NCBI RefSeq assembly: GCF_000003855.2
Contig: NW_003101659.1
Span: forward strand, 523,475 to 587,474
Length of the DNA: 64,000 nt
Direction of reading: 5' to 3'
DNA from: Blastomyces gilchristii SLH14081
Taxonomy: Eukaryota; Ascomycota; Eurotiomycetes; Onygenales; Ajellomycetaceae
Shown here piece by piece: positions 21,021-33,033 of this stretch. The notes under the pieces are model-generated. The model was not told where the DNA came from, ran no database searches, and saw only the letters and a list, made by a program, of their open reading frames with translations. The translations under genes were made by a program, and so were the position numbers. Position 1 is the stretch's first letter. Each line of letters opens with the position of its first letter.

Positions 21021-23618
21021 TCATCGCCTGGGGGGTTTCCCTCTAGCCTTTGGTTTGGCCTTTCTCTTGCCCTTTTGTCCATCTTTAAGCTTCGCTGGAC
21101 CCTTAGCCGGGGCCTCACGCTCAGCTTTGCCTTTCTTCCACACTTTCCCTTCTTTCCTTTCGCGGGTGTCGTCAAGTTTCTTTTTATCCTTTCCGCTAAG
21201 CTTGCCTTTCTTCTTCTTACTCGGCCCATTCAACTCTTCAAGAGAGCGCTGCTTAGCTTGCAGTTTTTCCTTCTCGGTTTCAAACCAAGTACGTTTGGGC
21301 CTGGACATGATCTCCTTCTCGTGGTTGATCAGATTGCTGCCGCGGGTGACTTCCATTTCAGCCTGAGCTAGCTGTTTCTCCTCCTTCTCCTCCTTCAGAA
21401 TCTCTTTGACCTCTTCCTGCATCTCCTCTACCTTAGCGGCCCACTTGTCCGCTTCTGCTGAGTCAATAGGTCGGCTTACGATCTTGGCTCCCTGTGCTCG
21501 ACCAGTTTTCACGGCAGCTTTGACAACTTTTCGGTCTGGCTCTGCAGCAAGCGTACATGCACGCCCAGAACGTCCTGCACGCGCCGTACGTCCCACACGG
21601 TGAAGGTAAATTTCGTGTGATTGTGGTGCTTCGTAGTTAATAACAGTCTCTACACCTTTGATATCAAGACCTCTGGAGGCGACATCTGTGGCGAGAAGGA
21701 AGGAAACCTTGCCATCACGGAAACTTTCAACGCTTTTGATACGCTATTGACTAGTCAGATTCTGTTTCCATGGAATATTGCAAATTGGCAGCAGGAGATT
21801 AAAAGAAGAAAAAGAAAAGAAGCAAAAAGAAAATACCTGTTCCTGGCTCATGCTTCCATGTAGTTCCGCAGCTTTAAGGCCCATGAGCCCGAAAATTATG
21901 CGCACACGATGCGCTTCCTTTTTGGCCCGGAAAAATATAATAACACGGTCCTTATAAATGGTTTTACAGAGAACCATGAGATAGCCTAACCGTTTGTCTT
22001 CTCTGCCCGGCCGTAATCTGACGAATTCCTGTACCAAGGTGCCCACAGTTTGCTTCTTCGCATCCACCATCAACCGTACAGGTCTGTTAAGGCCGACTCG
22101 GATGAGTTTGTCAACATTATTTGTCATGGTAGCGGAGAAGAGCATTGTCTGTCGGGATTTGGGAATGGTAGTCAAAATTTCATTCAACTCGTCGGCGAAT
22201 CCATCTTCCAGCATTCGATCTGCCTCGTCGAGAACAAGGATTTCCAAGGTATCGACTGTGAAACTTGCAGAGTTCCTCATATGATCAATAAATCGGCCAG
22301 GGGTAGCAATAATGACGTCGGGTCTCTTTTTCAGGATGTTCTCTTGCTCCCTAAGACTGAAACCTCCAACTAACTGACAGAAGGTGATATCCGTGAATGT
22401 TGCAAGTTTTGTAGCCACATTGTAACATTGAACAGCAAGTTCTCGAGTGGGCATCAGAATTGCAACGCGACTGGTCGGGACCTTTCTGGGTCGGTAGAGT
22501 AAACGTTCCAAAATAGGGATGATAAATGCACCCGTTTTACCGGACCCCGTGACTGCACCACCGACAACGTCTTTTCCTAGGAGTGCAACTGGTATCGTTT
22601 TCTGTTGAATAGGAGTAGGGGTAGTGAAACCAACAGACGTGAGACCTCGTAGGATTGGCCTCGAGAGTGAAAATGCTTGGAAAGATTTTGCAGGCTCTAG
22701 GATGCCGTTTGTTAATGCTTTCTCTTCAGGGGCAAAGAAGGCCTTCTGCTTTTCGATTTCAGCAGCATCTTCACTTTCGTCGCCAGAGTCATCGTCTGAG
22801 GCAATATCGTCAGGATGTGGCACTGGAGAAGCAACAGAGTCGTGATCGAAATCCACTTCCTCGGAATCCGGTTCAGCTGCTCCCTCAGAGTTTTCAGAGT
22901 CGGAGGACTCAACCAAAGCGGATTGGTCACCTTCTTCCTCCTCTGATTCACTTGCGGCTCCCATACCAAATCCATCAGGAGCCAGAAGCTCATCCTCCTC
23001 GAAGTCCACAGCATTGGCTGGTTCATCTTCATCCGGCGAATCAATCCCAGTAAACTCATCGCCAGTCTCTTCTTCGGCTTTCTTCCGTTCCTTCGTCTTC
23101 TGCTTTTCCAACTTTTGCTTCATCTTCTGTCGCCTGCGGGAAATTATATCATCAATATCCACCGCCTTTTTATTTCCCTTCCCATCAGTTTTAATCCCAT
23201 ATCGCTCATCGAGTCCCCAGCCATCGAAGTCCTCCACGAGATCGGCGTGTGCCGCACCTCCAACATCGAATTCAAAATCGGGGTCCAGGGCCCCATCGTC
23301 GTTCTCGTTTGCGTCCTGTTCAGTGTCGGAGTTCGACTTAAGCTCCGCACCATGACCCGGTCGCTGTATTTTCCTATCTTCTTTCTGGGCTTTTTTTGAC
23401 CTTTTTTTCTGAGTTCCATTGGCCACAACTTCATCATCCCTTTTCCGTTTGGTGCCCAAAGCTTTCAATTTTGATTTCGATGGTTTCGCGGTAACCAGTT
23501 CATCATCTCCAGCTTCGTCCAAGTCGACATCCCCATTGGGCAGGGTCGAATTCTCGCCATCTGATAGAGTTAAGATAAAATCATCACCAGAACTTTTTTT
23601 ACTAGGAATTGGTGCCAT
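21021..23618 (-). CDS. DRS1: DEAD-box RNA helicase Drs1
   Basis: Nucleolar ATP-dependent RNA helicase needed for 60S ribosomal subunit assembly (27S pre-rRNA processing). Two exons, 23618-21837 and 21743-21021, with a 93-bp intron, give 834 residues. A long acidic and Lys-rich N-terminal region (about 1-310) precedes the core. Motifs in order: Q motif with [16 protein letters not shown], motif I GSGKTGAF (about 357), motif II DEAD (about 463), motif III SAT (about 493), and motif [12 protein letters not shown] (about 641-650). The last 180 residues are a basic coiled-coil-like tail with [14 protein letters not shown]. The splice joins GSMSQEQ to RIKSVESF, as in homologues. Length and layout match Drs1 rather than other DEAD-box proteins. 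Its 3' end faces the LEU4 promoter. Confidence 0.95.
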
Positions 23619-23968
23619 TGAATCCGCTTTGAAAGGTCGGCGTTCAATTGCCGTAGTTCAAGAGGGAATTAATAGCAAAAAAACTAAAAGGGAACAAAAT
23701 TGATAAGTGGAAAGGGAGCTTGAACGAAGGTAGCAACGGCGCAAGATCCATCACTCAAAGTGTTTTGCTTCTTGCTGAAAAATTCCCCAGTTCAAGGCGG
23801 TGTGGCGCAGCAGAATATCAGCCCAATTCACGTGACAAAACTTCTGGTCCCTTTCCAACGTCAACATCGTGAAACGACTTGCAACGACGAAAACAGGGCA
23901 TTGATCTAAGACATAATTATCTACAACTAGAGTGGCCAATCCGGCCGCAAAAGACCAAAATTCTTCCC

Positions 23969-23980
23969 AAAAAATTTTCA
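23969..23980 (-). promoter_or_regulatory. RRPE-like element upstream of DRS1
   Basis: On the gene strand this reads TGAAAATTTTTT, close to the rRNA-processing element TGAAAAATTTT found upstream of ribosome-biogenesis genes in ascomycetes. It lies about 350 bases before the DRS1 ATG. It is a near match, so the call is tentative. Confidence 0.4.
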
Positions 23981-24816
23981 GACTCTAACGTATGTGTAAA
24001 GTCTGACTCATCAGGAGCCTGGTATCCTGGAACCCAGGGCGAGGTACAGTACATCCCCCTCTCTTCTTGAGGAGTATCTCACTTATTATTATGCTTGTAG
24101 GAATCAAATGGGAAAAATCTGGATGACGTGCGCAGGCATGGATATTTCCAATAAGACCATAGCCGTTTTAATATTGAATCAAGCCTGCGTTAATGTCATC
24201 AAGCGACTTTCCGCCATGGTAAATAAGGCAAAAGCAAAATGACAGGGAGTCAGGGCAATGTATTAATTCTTCTGACCAAGTTCTCTTGGGGTTGGCCTTC
24301 TTTTAGCTGCTACCAAGTTTGCTATAAACTCTGAAGACGGGATTTGGCTGAGCAGTTCCGAATTCGCACGACCAGCCACGTTTCCGCACTTCCATACTAC
24401 ATTCCCGTCTGGTTTTCACCTCTGGCCTCCCGTTTAACTTGCCTCGAGCGAAGGAAACTGAAGGGTGGATGGAATACTGTGTTTTCCCGGGTGCCATTCC
24501 CTTCGTTTTCCCCCTTGCCTTCTAACAAGGGACAAGAACATAATCACCAAGTTAAACGATTTTAGCAGGACATAAACTGCCCACAAGGCGTAACTTATCG
24601 ACCTCGTCGTTATCACGGCACCAATTCCCGACGAGGCGCTGCGCCTGGAGACGGCTTTCTCACTTTTGAATCCCTGTTAGGGTGACGAAAAGTGAGGTTA
24701 GGACATGCTTTCGCTAGGCGTTGTGGCGACAAGGCTGCTTCGCAGGCCTAGACCACGGTAGAGATCCGGGCACTATAAACCCGATTGCAGGGCGGTTGAA
24801 ACAGCGCCTCCTAGTG

Positions 24817-25140
24817 TTAATGTGGTAGGGCAAAAAGCCCATTGGTTGATGATATCCTTTAATGTAGTTCCTTCGGTGAAACGCCATATGAAGCTTATTT
24901 TTTCAAATGGCCTCATCAGACGGTCTATGTGACGGGGAAGATTGACCCACTGGCCAACCTCCCCCTAGCGGGGTCCCTTCGCAAAGTATCAGACAAAGCG
25001 TATTTTCTCTTCTGTCCCCGCCAGAAGAGGTTAATGTGACAGGAAATGGAGAACTATTGGCCAGTACCCCTTGATGAAGGCCTTCGCAAGCATCAGACGA
25101 AATTTAGTTTTCTCGACGGACCCCGATACCCTGGGTTCCC
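24817..25140. repeat. Degenerate tandem array, period about 107 bp, three copies
   Basis: Three diverged copies start at 24820, 24927 and 25034, each opening with ATGTG. Shared internal blocks are ATTGGCCA or ACTGGCCA at offset 22-30, CCTTCGCAA at offset about 48-51, ATCAGAC a little later, and a T-rich block TATTTTCTC/TAGTTTTCTC. The strongest pair is CCTTCGCAAAGTATCAGAC (24976) against CCTTCGCAAGCATCAGAC (25081). A weaker fourth copy may lie near 24680-24760 (GCTTCGCAGGCCTAGAC at about 24737). The array is non-coding. Confidence 0.65.
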
Positions 25141-25771
25141 ATCGTTACGCCCGCATAGCGGAGGGCGACCCGCTTCCGGCAGTTTATCCCTCATCGCTGA
25201 CCGTTCCATGATATTCGGGCAAATAAGTATTAGTTCAAAGCTTTGCTGTGTCTGGACTTTCCCCTGACCCGAGAAGCTGGTAGGTACGAGCTAAAACCTA
25301 TACTCATCCTAGATATTCAACCAGGAAGCGGGCCCGTTCAGGGGAAAGCGACCTATCGGTAAAACCCAGGAACAGAGTAATGGGCTTCTAGAATTCAAGA
25401 TGGTCGTGAGAAAATTGCATCCGGGAGATTTTTGGAGACGATTTGTGGGAAGGAGCCTGTATTCCTTTACTGTGTCCTTCGTTCTGACTTTTTCTCCGCT
25501 TCTCTCTCTTTCCACTTTTTTTTTGTCAGTGGATATTTCAGCTGACTATCAGGGATTCAGAAAAGACATAAATAGGGACCTTCATCCCCCTGGAATGTTG
25601 AATCCTTTTCATATCACCGTTCTCTGTACCAATTCATCCATTACATTCTTTTCTCTCATTCTTTGAGACTTGGAAGCTGGTTCTTCATTCTCTTTTTGCT
25701 GCACATACAATCCTTTCTTTCTTAGGCACATACTTTTCTCGCATTTACTTTATACCTTCCTTCTTGCAAAT

Positions 25772-26773
25772 ATGCATTCCCTTAGCCTTCTCACTCTTGT
25801 TGTCGCAGCTGGATCTGCATTTGCTCATATTGAAATGAGCTATCCGGCCCCTTTCCGCAGTCGCCATGGCTCCAGCGGGAATGTTGATTACAGCATGACC
25901 TCCCCCCTTCTTGCAGATGGTTAGTTGCACATGCCATGCCCAACTTCCATAACTCATCTTCTACTTCAAAGAGGTCTATCTACACCTTTCGCACAATTAA
26001 CATATTCACTTCTAGGCTCTGACTTCCCCTGCAAGGGATATCATCATGATAGTGCCAGCAAGCCTTCTGCCATATACAAGACTGGCGGGTCTGGAGATAT
26101 CAAGCTCGAGGGTACCGCCGCTCACGGTGGCGGATCCTGCCAGATCTCCCTCAGCTACGACCAGGGCAATACCTTCAGGGTCATTGAGTCGATCGTTGGT
26201 GGCTGCCCGCTGAACAAGCAATATGGCTTCAAGATCCCCTCCAACGCACCAAGTGGAGAAGCTCTCCTCGCATGGACATGGTTCAACAAAATCGGTAACA
26301 GAGAAATGTACATGAACTGTGCCCCGGTTCTCATCGAAGGCGGCAGCGGCGATAGAGCCGCCTTTGATAAACTGCCAGAGATCTACATTGCAAACGTCGG
26401 CAACGGCAAGACCACTGTCGAGGGCGACGAAGTTAAATTCCCAAACCCCGGTGAAGGTTCGAGTGGGGGTGATGCGCCTCCCAGCGCCCCTTCACCATCG
26501 AGTGAAACTCCCTCTGCCAGTTCATCTGCTTCATCTACCCCAGCTGTGCCTGCTCTGGCCCAGCAAGTCGACCCCGATGTCGCCTCTACACTTTTGCCCT
26601 CTCCTTCGCCCTCTCCTTCGCCCTCTCCTTCGCCCTCTCCTTCGCCCTCTCCTTCGCCCTCGCCTTCCGCTCTCGCTTCAGGCTCAGGGATCAAGCTCTC
26701 AGGTGTTGCCTCGGGTATCGGAGCTACAGGCAGCCTGCCTCTCAGCTGCAGCTGCGACTGTTCTACCTCTTAA
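25772..26773 (+). CDS. AA11-like lytic polysaccharide monooxygenase
   Basis: Secreted copper oxygenase resembling the AA11 family, which cleaves chitin oxidatively. Two exons, 25772-25919 and 26016-26773, with a 96-bp intron, give 301 residues. The signal peptide MHSLSLLTLVVAAGSAFA is followed directly by His19, the expected N-terminal copper ligand. The second histidine-brace residue is His86 in TAAHGGGSC, and Tyr148 in NREMYMNCAPV is a candidate axial ligand. Other family blocks are DGSDFPCKGY (completed across the splice) and WTWFNKIGNREMY. After the catalytic domain (to about residue 185) comes a Ser/Pro-rich linker with an SP repeat and a short Cys-containing tail ending CSCDCSTS; no classical chitin-binding module is seen. 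The start is chosen because it gives an exact signal peptide before the ligand His; upstream in-frame starts spoil it. Confidence 0.87.
26596..26667 (+). repeat. 12-bp coding minisatellite, six copies
   Basis: The unit GCCCTCTCCTTC is repeated six times in register, the last copy with one change. It encodes the Ser-Pro repeat of the oxygenase linker, so loss or gain of units changes linker length without shifting the frame. Confidence 0.9.
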
Positions 26774-27898
26774 ATATAGAAGGGGATTAGATGGCTCTAG
26801 TGTACGGGAGAGAGGATATCAAGGAGGCTTGCTGTTCTTTTCTTTTCTCTTTTTCTCAGAATTTATGGATGGATTGAATAGCATAGGACACAGATAGATT
26901 GCATATTTGAGTCACTCGTTAAGAATAGAATAAATTAGAACATAGATACTTTTTCTATGCCCATTTTCTTTCTTTTACCATTCTAGTTATATCCAGTTAT
27001 GATTCCGGTTCTTTGCCCCCAGCCCGACCCCTACCGGGCGTCCAGGCCCCCCAACTCCCCCTCCTCCGCCCCACTTCTCTTCTGAGTATTCTTGGCATGA
27101 AGAAGACGTGTACTTAGGAGTCAGGACTCGGCTCCCATAGGGCGGAATAAAGTTTTAGTGATAGGAAACCTTGGAATATGTGGGGGTGCTAACACGATTG
27201 AATGCAAACATTGCTAAGCGCCAATGACATTTGAAAGATTCAACATGAAGTTTAAAAAAGATGAAACAAGACGCTAATTTTTGAGTTCTCTTTCCTAAGT
27301 AATCACATGTTTTTATCCTGGTTCCAGCCTTGTAATACTGAGCAGGCGGGCTACATTTTCCTTCTCCGCCTTCCAACTCCCCGCTGCTTCAACTGAACTC
27401 TTTTGGAATGTGAAGAAACAGGACAGGGACAGGGACGGGTTAAAGAGATGTGAATAGAGTAATAACACAAATATACTTCCAAATCGCAAATGTTCAAGTA
27501 ACATAAAACCACACAAGTATGTTTCGCAGTAGGCTGGCAAGCGCGATGGGATCCAAACAGAGGTCAGGACCCACGAGCCATATAGGAGTACGAGACATGA
27601 ACTGTAAGAGCGTAGACGATAGTTAAAAGAAGACCGCGAGAATGAAGTTTCATCGAATCGTTTTAGCCGTGAGCGTAGTGATTTGCTTTTTAGTGAAGGT
27701 TACAATTCGGGACCTAGGCCTCCTCGGGCATAAACCTGATACTGCGAACCAGATAGCTCGAATTTAACCTAGAAAATTCCCAAAGAAAAGGCAAAAAAAG
27801 GGGAAAGATTAGCATGCTGCGTGTCCGTATGGAGCTGAACCGTTTATGTCCAGCCATGTAAGTCAAATATTAAGTACTCTCGTGGAAAATGGGCTCTC
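26774..27898. other. Convergent intergenic region
   Basis: About 1.1 kb between the oxygenase and the minus-strand GNAT gene. It should contain two 3' untranslated regions. A C-rich stretch lies at 27010-27075. No coding or RNA gene was recognised. Confidence 0.5.
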
Positions 27899-30343
27899 TC
27901 ACAATTTCCCCTCTTTAAGCCCAGTGCCTTTCAATAGGGCCTGTTCCTCAAACCCGAATTTACTCACTAGCCACTCCTTGGTCCATTGGTAATCGCCATC
28001 ATTGTCCGCAACGTGGTGTAAAATGAATATTAATCTGGCCACTTGCCGATTTTTACCTGCACGGTACACGTCAGCCTGTGCTGCAGCGCAGTCAAAATGA
28101 TATCCCTGGTTGGGGTAGTAGTCAGGATCGCAGATTTCCAGTAATTTATCAACGAGGCAACTTCCAACGCGTAGGCGACAGTATTTGGGGTCAACGAATA
28201 GTTCCAGCTCTGCAGTGTAGCGATGGATGGTCGCTGGGCCTGTGAAGTCGCATGCAAGAATGCAACCGAATATTTCTTCCTCCTCGCCACTCAGGGCGTG
28301 ACCTAGGCGTGGTTTCTGCTCAACAGCGACGAGGGCTGGGAATTTCTCTCGCTCGCATTCTGCAATGCGCTCCTCCAAACTTTCCAAAGAGAGTGGCTCT
28401 AGGTCGACGCAGCGGACAGTGTTTTGAATGTACGAATTGAACAGCTTAAGTAACCCTGGGATATCCTTCGTTTCTATAGGTCGCAAGTACAGATTTAACT
28501 TTGGCGTGTGCGGATTCATTTCTATCGCAAGGGGTTGGCGGCATTGCTGACTGAGCTGCATTTGCATAGCCATCTGATTTTTCTTCCATTTAGCTTCTTG
28601 TCGTTCCCGTTTCAGCTGAGAATTCCAATTATGAATATAGCCACTAGCCGTCTCGTGCGCATGCGCAGCACTTTGTGGGTCGGCCGGATCAAGGTATGTG
28701 ATAGGTGACTTTACCGGTGAGTGAAACGTGCCACGTCCACCACTGGAATGATAGTTTGCATCGTTGAACTCTAGGCTGTTTGTATCAACCCAGACGCGAT
28801 CCAATTCTCCAACTGTCTTCAACCAATTTTTAAACCTATGGGTATATTTCGGACCTGAGTGACTGTCCCAAGGGCGGTGATGCCAGTCGACTACTGACAT
28901 AGAAAGATTATCACCCCCCGACATGGAGTGATGGTTATTCCTTTGCTCTGAATAATCTGAATTACGTTCAGAGAAAGGGGTACGATATGCAGCTTTATCG
29001 GACGAATCACCATTATCTAGCCCTGTATCGCCGGATGAATTCTTACCTGACCGAGAATCATGTAAAGAGGGTGATAATGCTGCAATATCTCGCTTAGCAA
29101 GAGCAAGGGAAATTTCCTTGGCGACAGGTGATGTTGGATCATTTCCCTCTCCCTGGCGCGCACGGTCAAGGGGCGAAGGCCCTTCAGCTGCGTGGAGGTC
29201 AATGCCACGGAGCTGCTGACCAATCTTCTGTTTTCCTTCTCTCTGAAGGCGCTCCAGTTTGTCGTCGATTTCAGTTTTCTTTAGAGGACCTATTGAAGTC
29301 TCGTTGGGTGCATTCAAAATCACTTTGGGTTTCCTGCGCCTCATGTTCGCAAGCTGAGGAGGTTTTGGGGGTCCATGAGATGTCGGTATTTTCTGTATAG
29401 CACGTCTAGCACTAAGGAAGCCAGTTCCGCTGGCTATATTCGTGGGACTGGTGTCAGGGCAGTTGGTCGTGGTCGAGCTCCTCTGATTGGAAATTTCGTG
29501 TGGATTTTGGACAGGTAGTGCAGGCTGTTGCCTATTTGATGGAGTAGCTGGGGTACCTCGGGCCAGAGGTGATCCTGCTGTGTATTTCTTTTTGTACTGT
29601 GGAAGCAGGACTTTATCGGAACCGTCTGAAACCATTTCGTTGTTTTAGTAAATTTCCAATTGCGTTTGAGTTATGCTAGCATACTGAGGATATGTAATGG
29701 CGATGGGGCAAATACCTGTGGGAGAAGGGGATAGAACTACCATATCCTGATCCCGCTTCTTGGGAGTAGCGATGGCTAGAGCATAGTTTGTTAGTATGCC
29801 GAACACTTTCCCTACTCTTTATGAATTCGCCTCACCTCTCTTCACTTCAGTAATGATATCAGAGTCAGAGGCAGGATGGATTTTCGGAACAAGTGACTGG
29901 CGTCGACTGGAGAAATGCCCGGAGCTTGTCACGTCTTCCTTCTTGGGAATAGTTTCCTGGGCATGCTCAGCCGCAACTTTTAAGGGTATGACTGCTATGA
30001 CAGAGTTGGCAATTCCGATATTTGACTTTGCTAGGCTAGATGTATCTAATCTCTTTGAGGTAGGTGTTTGCAGCCCAGCAGAGGCCTCCGGAGTGTTTTG
30101 GGTCTTAATATCGGGAGGGTTGGCAATGGCGACATTGGAACTTTCTTGATGTGTTGGTGTTTGTAAAACAGTGTAGTCCTTCTTGGAGGACAAAGCCCGA
30201 GGAGCCTCATTGAGAGATAATCGTATTGCCTGATACCTTGACTGTGAAGTGGCCTGTAATGTTTTGAATGAAGTCAACATTTCACTCCATTCATCAGCGG
30301 ATGATAGGTGATCCCTGTGATTTGACATCCTGAGTCCCTCCAT
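27899..30343 (-). CDS. Large protein with C-terminal GNAT acetyltransferase fold
   Basis: Long filamentous-fungal protein of unknown substrate. Three exons: 30343-29836, 29775-29716 and 29625-27899, giving 764 residues; a second in-frame ATG at 30328 would give 759. The first 500 or so residues are mostly disordered, rich in Ser, Pro and Gln, with a basic segment NMRRRKPKVI. A GNAT-like domain occupies roughly the last 210 residues: it opens with LRPIETKDIPGLLKLFNSYI, has VAVEQKP and EIFGCILACDFTG strands, then the acetyl-CoA-binding-like YCRLRVGSCLVDKLLEICDP. The 60-nt middle exon joins EVKR to AIATPKKRDQDMV and then SPSPTDGSDK, keeping the frame. Family assignment rests on fold-like motifs read by eye, so the activity is inferred; the gene itself is secure. 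Confidence 0.8.
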
Positions 30344-31141
30344 TGTTGATGTGTTGCCGCGTCTTCCTAAGTCTGGGTGCTTATGTAGGTTACTCGAGGA
30401 AGAGTACGATATCCACTTGGGCAGGTTGCTTTATCCCAAGGGCCCTGGAATCAGATGGCAAAACCCTCTACTCCCTGAGGGCCTTGCACTAACTGTCATC
30501 AGCCTCAAATGGCTAACAATCACTCCCTATTGATACTCTTTGAGTTAGATAGAGCGGATGCAGTGTTGTAAAGCAAGAGAGTGGCTATGCAGTGATTTAC
30601 CTGAGCGGCGAAAGAAGTGATAAAGGATGATGGATGTTTTGATGAATCCAATGTAGAAGTTGGAAGATCGTGTAGCTGTGTGTATCAATAGAAAGAAAGA
30701 CACTGGGGAATATCTTTGAAGTGACAATATCAACTCAATGGAAGAATGAGTATTTCCGATGGCTGGTGGTGCCTGGTTGAAACTGTGAAAGAGTAGACTG
30801 TGTCACTGCAGGACATAGAGAGCAAACGCATCACTCTGGAGATGGCGAAATACGAAATATGCTAGACAAATCCAAACAAAGATACAGGCCATCAATTGAA
30901 CATAAATAAACCTAGCTAAATATTAGGCTGGATTATATGTCTCTATTTTGAAAATGAGACGTTGAGATAGAGATATACGTTTCTGGAGTTCAGGTTGGTT
31001 TGGGGGTTGGGTTTGGGCGGGAAATAATTAAGTATTTAATTCTATGAGAGAAATCTCACAATATTTACCTCCGTGAAAAATCCCTTTGACTCTTGCAACA
31101 TCCAAACGCTAGACAGAGACACCTGCAAAAAGCATGCCAAT
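30344..31141. other. Divergent promoter region between GNAT gene and ARL2
   Basis: An 800-base region between divergently transcribed genes, expected to hold both promoters and 5' leaders. It becomes AT-rich at about 30890-31060. No coding sequence was recognised. Confidence 0.5.
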
Positions 31142-32085
31142 ATGCTTTCTATATTGCGAAAGGCAAGGCTGAAGGACAAGGAAATGAGAATCCTGATGCT
31201 GTAAGTCCATTTTCCCTTTGGTTATGCCATGGTTGTGAAGCTTTGCCGCTGATTGACAGAAGAGGGCTTGATAATGCAGGCAAAACAACCATTGTCAAGA
31301 GGATTATGAATGAGGATATCACCACTGTTAGCCCAACGCTGGGCTTTATCATCAAATCTATTGATTTCCAAGGGTAGGTATAGTGGTTTGTCATGTTGAG
31401 CAGGTTACTTGAATAAACTCCAAGTGGACTGACTGGCCATCTGTTCTATCGAAAATAGGTACAAGTTAAACATATGTAAGTTTTCATCCTGAACTTACGA
31501 GCAAGCCAAAAGGGAAAAAAAACAAGATGAAAAAAAATGGAAACTCTAAAACTGGCATATTTTTTCCCATGTAGGGGATGTTGGAGGGCAAAAGACATTG
31601 AGGTCGTACTGGAGAAATTATTTCGAAAAAACCGACGCTTTGATCTGGGTGGTTGATGCCACGGATCGCCTCCGAATCGACGACTGCAGAGAGGAACTTG
31701 CTGGGCTTCTGCAAGAGGAGGTAAGTTCGAAAATTTTTATCCAGAACACACATTTGATTGGTGGAGCTGACGAAAGATTCAAAAAGCGACTTATGGGCGC
31801 TAGCTTGCTTGTCTTTCTGAACAAGATCGATGTCGAAGGGGGCATGGGCAAAGATGATATTCGAGAGGTATGTGTGACCTGGATCCTTTCCTGTGTCGTC
31901 TAACTTACATTGATAATATGAATTTGCTGAGATGTGTTTCTACGGGAGGATAGGCGCTACAGCTTGATGCGATCAAGACTCACAAGTGGACAATATTCCC
32001 ATGCAGTGCAATGACAGGCAGTAACCTGAACGAGGGGCTCGAATGGGTAGTGCAAGATGCGAAGGACAGACTTTTCCTTTACTGA
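31142..32085 (+). CDS. ARL2: ARF-like GTPase ARL2 (Alp41/Cin4 type)
   Basis: Small GTPase that works with tubulin cofactors in alpha/beta-tubulin folding and microtubule function. Six exons: 31142-31200, 31263-31373, 31459-31475, 31575-31720, 31787-31867 and 31954-32085, giving 181 residues. The third exon is only 17 nt. Motifs are G1 GLDNAGKT (from residue 21), switch-I TLGF, G3 WDVGGQ (completed across a splice), G4 NKID and G5 CSA. The distinctive [20 protein letters not shown] separates ARL2 from ARF and other ARLs. The protein starts MLSILRKAR and lacks Gly2, so it should not be myristoylated. Every splice keeps the family sequence, including FQGYKLNIWDVGG across two introns. Confidence 0.95.
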
Positions 32086-33033
32086 TCCATTTATCTTTTT
32101 TTGGATACCATTTTTTCGGGAGATGAGACACTTATATTATATTACACAGTACAGCCTTCTAGAGCCGCCCGCTTGGATGCTCGGCTTCAAAGCCTCACCT
32201 GCTCAGATCGAGGGGAGAAATTGATGCAACATGTTGCAGAGCGCTTTACTTCGCACGTCAAAACTTTTCAGCCCTCCCGCCGTTTTCGTTCTTCCGTTTC
32301 CTATATTTATGACATCCTTCTCTCCGAGAGCCCCTCCCTACCGAAGCTTAAAAAAAGCGCGAACGGAGGAGAACTTTAAATGAACAACCATCACGTTTCC
32401 AAAGCTCAGCAAGTTGACAATTATAATCACACCAGAATCAAACTAGCGAACGCATGAGAGCCGTTTCAAAACCAGTTGCCCAGAATTGGCTGCTATCCCT
32501 GAAGTCCGACATGGACAACGCGCTGCTAGCTCGTTACAGACCTCTTGAATTTTGTAGTTAACTTATCTGTGATCTGGTTCCTGGCTGGTCTTTTGGTCGG
32601 CACGATTCAGGCAGGACCATGGGTTTGCGAGGGGGAAAGTGTATATATATTCTAATCATCCGAACAGCTTGTCCCAGTAGTATTTCTTCTACATAATAAT
32701 TAACCAGCTTTGGAGCTGTAAACACCATTTATTCTTGTTCCACCAGTTTTAACCCTCCTCTCGGTCCATTGGAAAGTGAACTAGTTAGTTAAGTTAGTTA
32801 ACTAACTATTTAGCCGCATTATGTAAGACAGTTGACCGAGCAGCATGGACGAACAAGAATGAGGCGGACTATCTTCCTTGGCCCACGACCATAAATTTCC
32901 CCAAAAAGACTCAGGATCAAGACCTCGGGACGGAATCCTGTTATTTTCTGATGCCTCGCTGTCCGTATATGGTGCAAGACGGTTCTTGGTTTCCCCCCTC
33001 CCTTTGTCGGTTTGCAGGTAGGCAGCGTGAGCC
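32086..33033. other. Intergenic region downstream of ARL2
   Basis: About 950 bases between tandem genes. It holds the ARL2 3' region and the promoter of the gelsolin-repeat gene, including the palindrome at 32792-32807. No gene was recognised. Confidence 0.5.
32792..32807. repeat. 16-bp perfect palindrome
   Basis: AGTTAGTTAACTAACT is a perfect inverted repeat centred on GTTAAC, about 230 bases upstream of the gelsolin-repeat gene, next to further AGTTAGTTA half-copies. It could bind a dimeric factor; this is an inference. Confidence 0.75.

Larger units (their letters stand above)
23619..25771. other. Intergenic region between divergent DRS1 and LPMO-like genes
   Basis: About 2.1 kb holding two promoters and the tandem repeat array at 24817-25140. 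A CACGTG lies near 23830. A CATAAATAG TATA-like box near 25567-25575 stands about 200 bases before the oxygenase ATG, followed by a pyrimidine-rich leader. No gene was recognised; the open frames here are short and have no family resemblance. Confidence 0.5.

Noticed and set aside
26383..26694. Minus-strand Gly-Glu repeat open frame
   Set aside because: It is the complement of the Ser-Pro repeat in the oxygenase linker and is explained by that gene.
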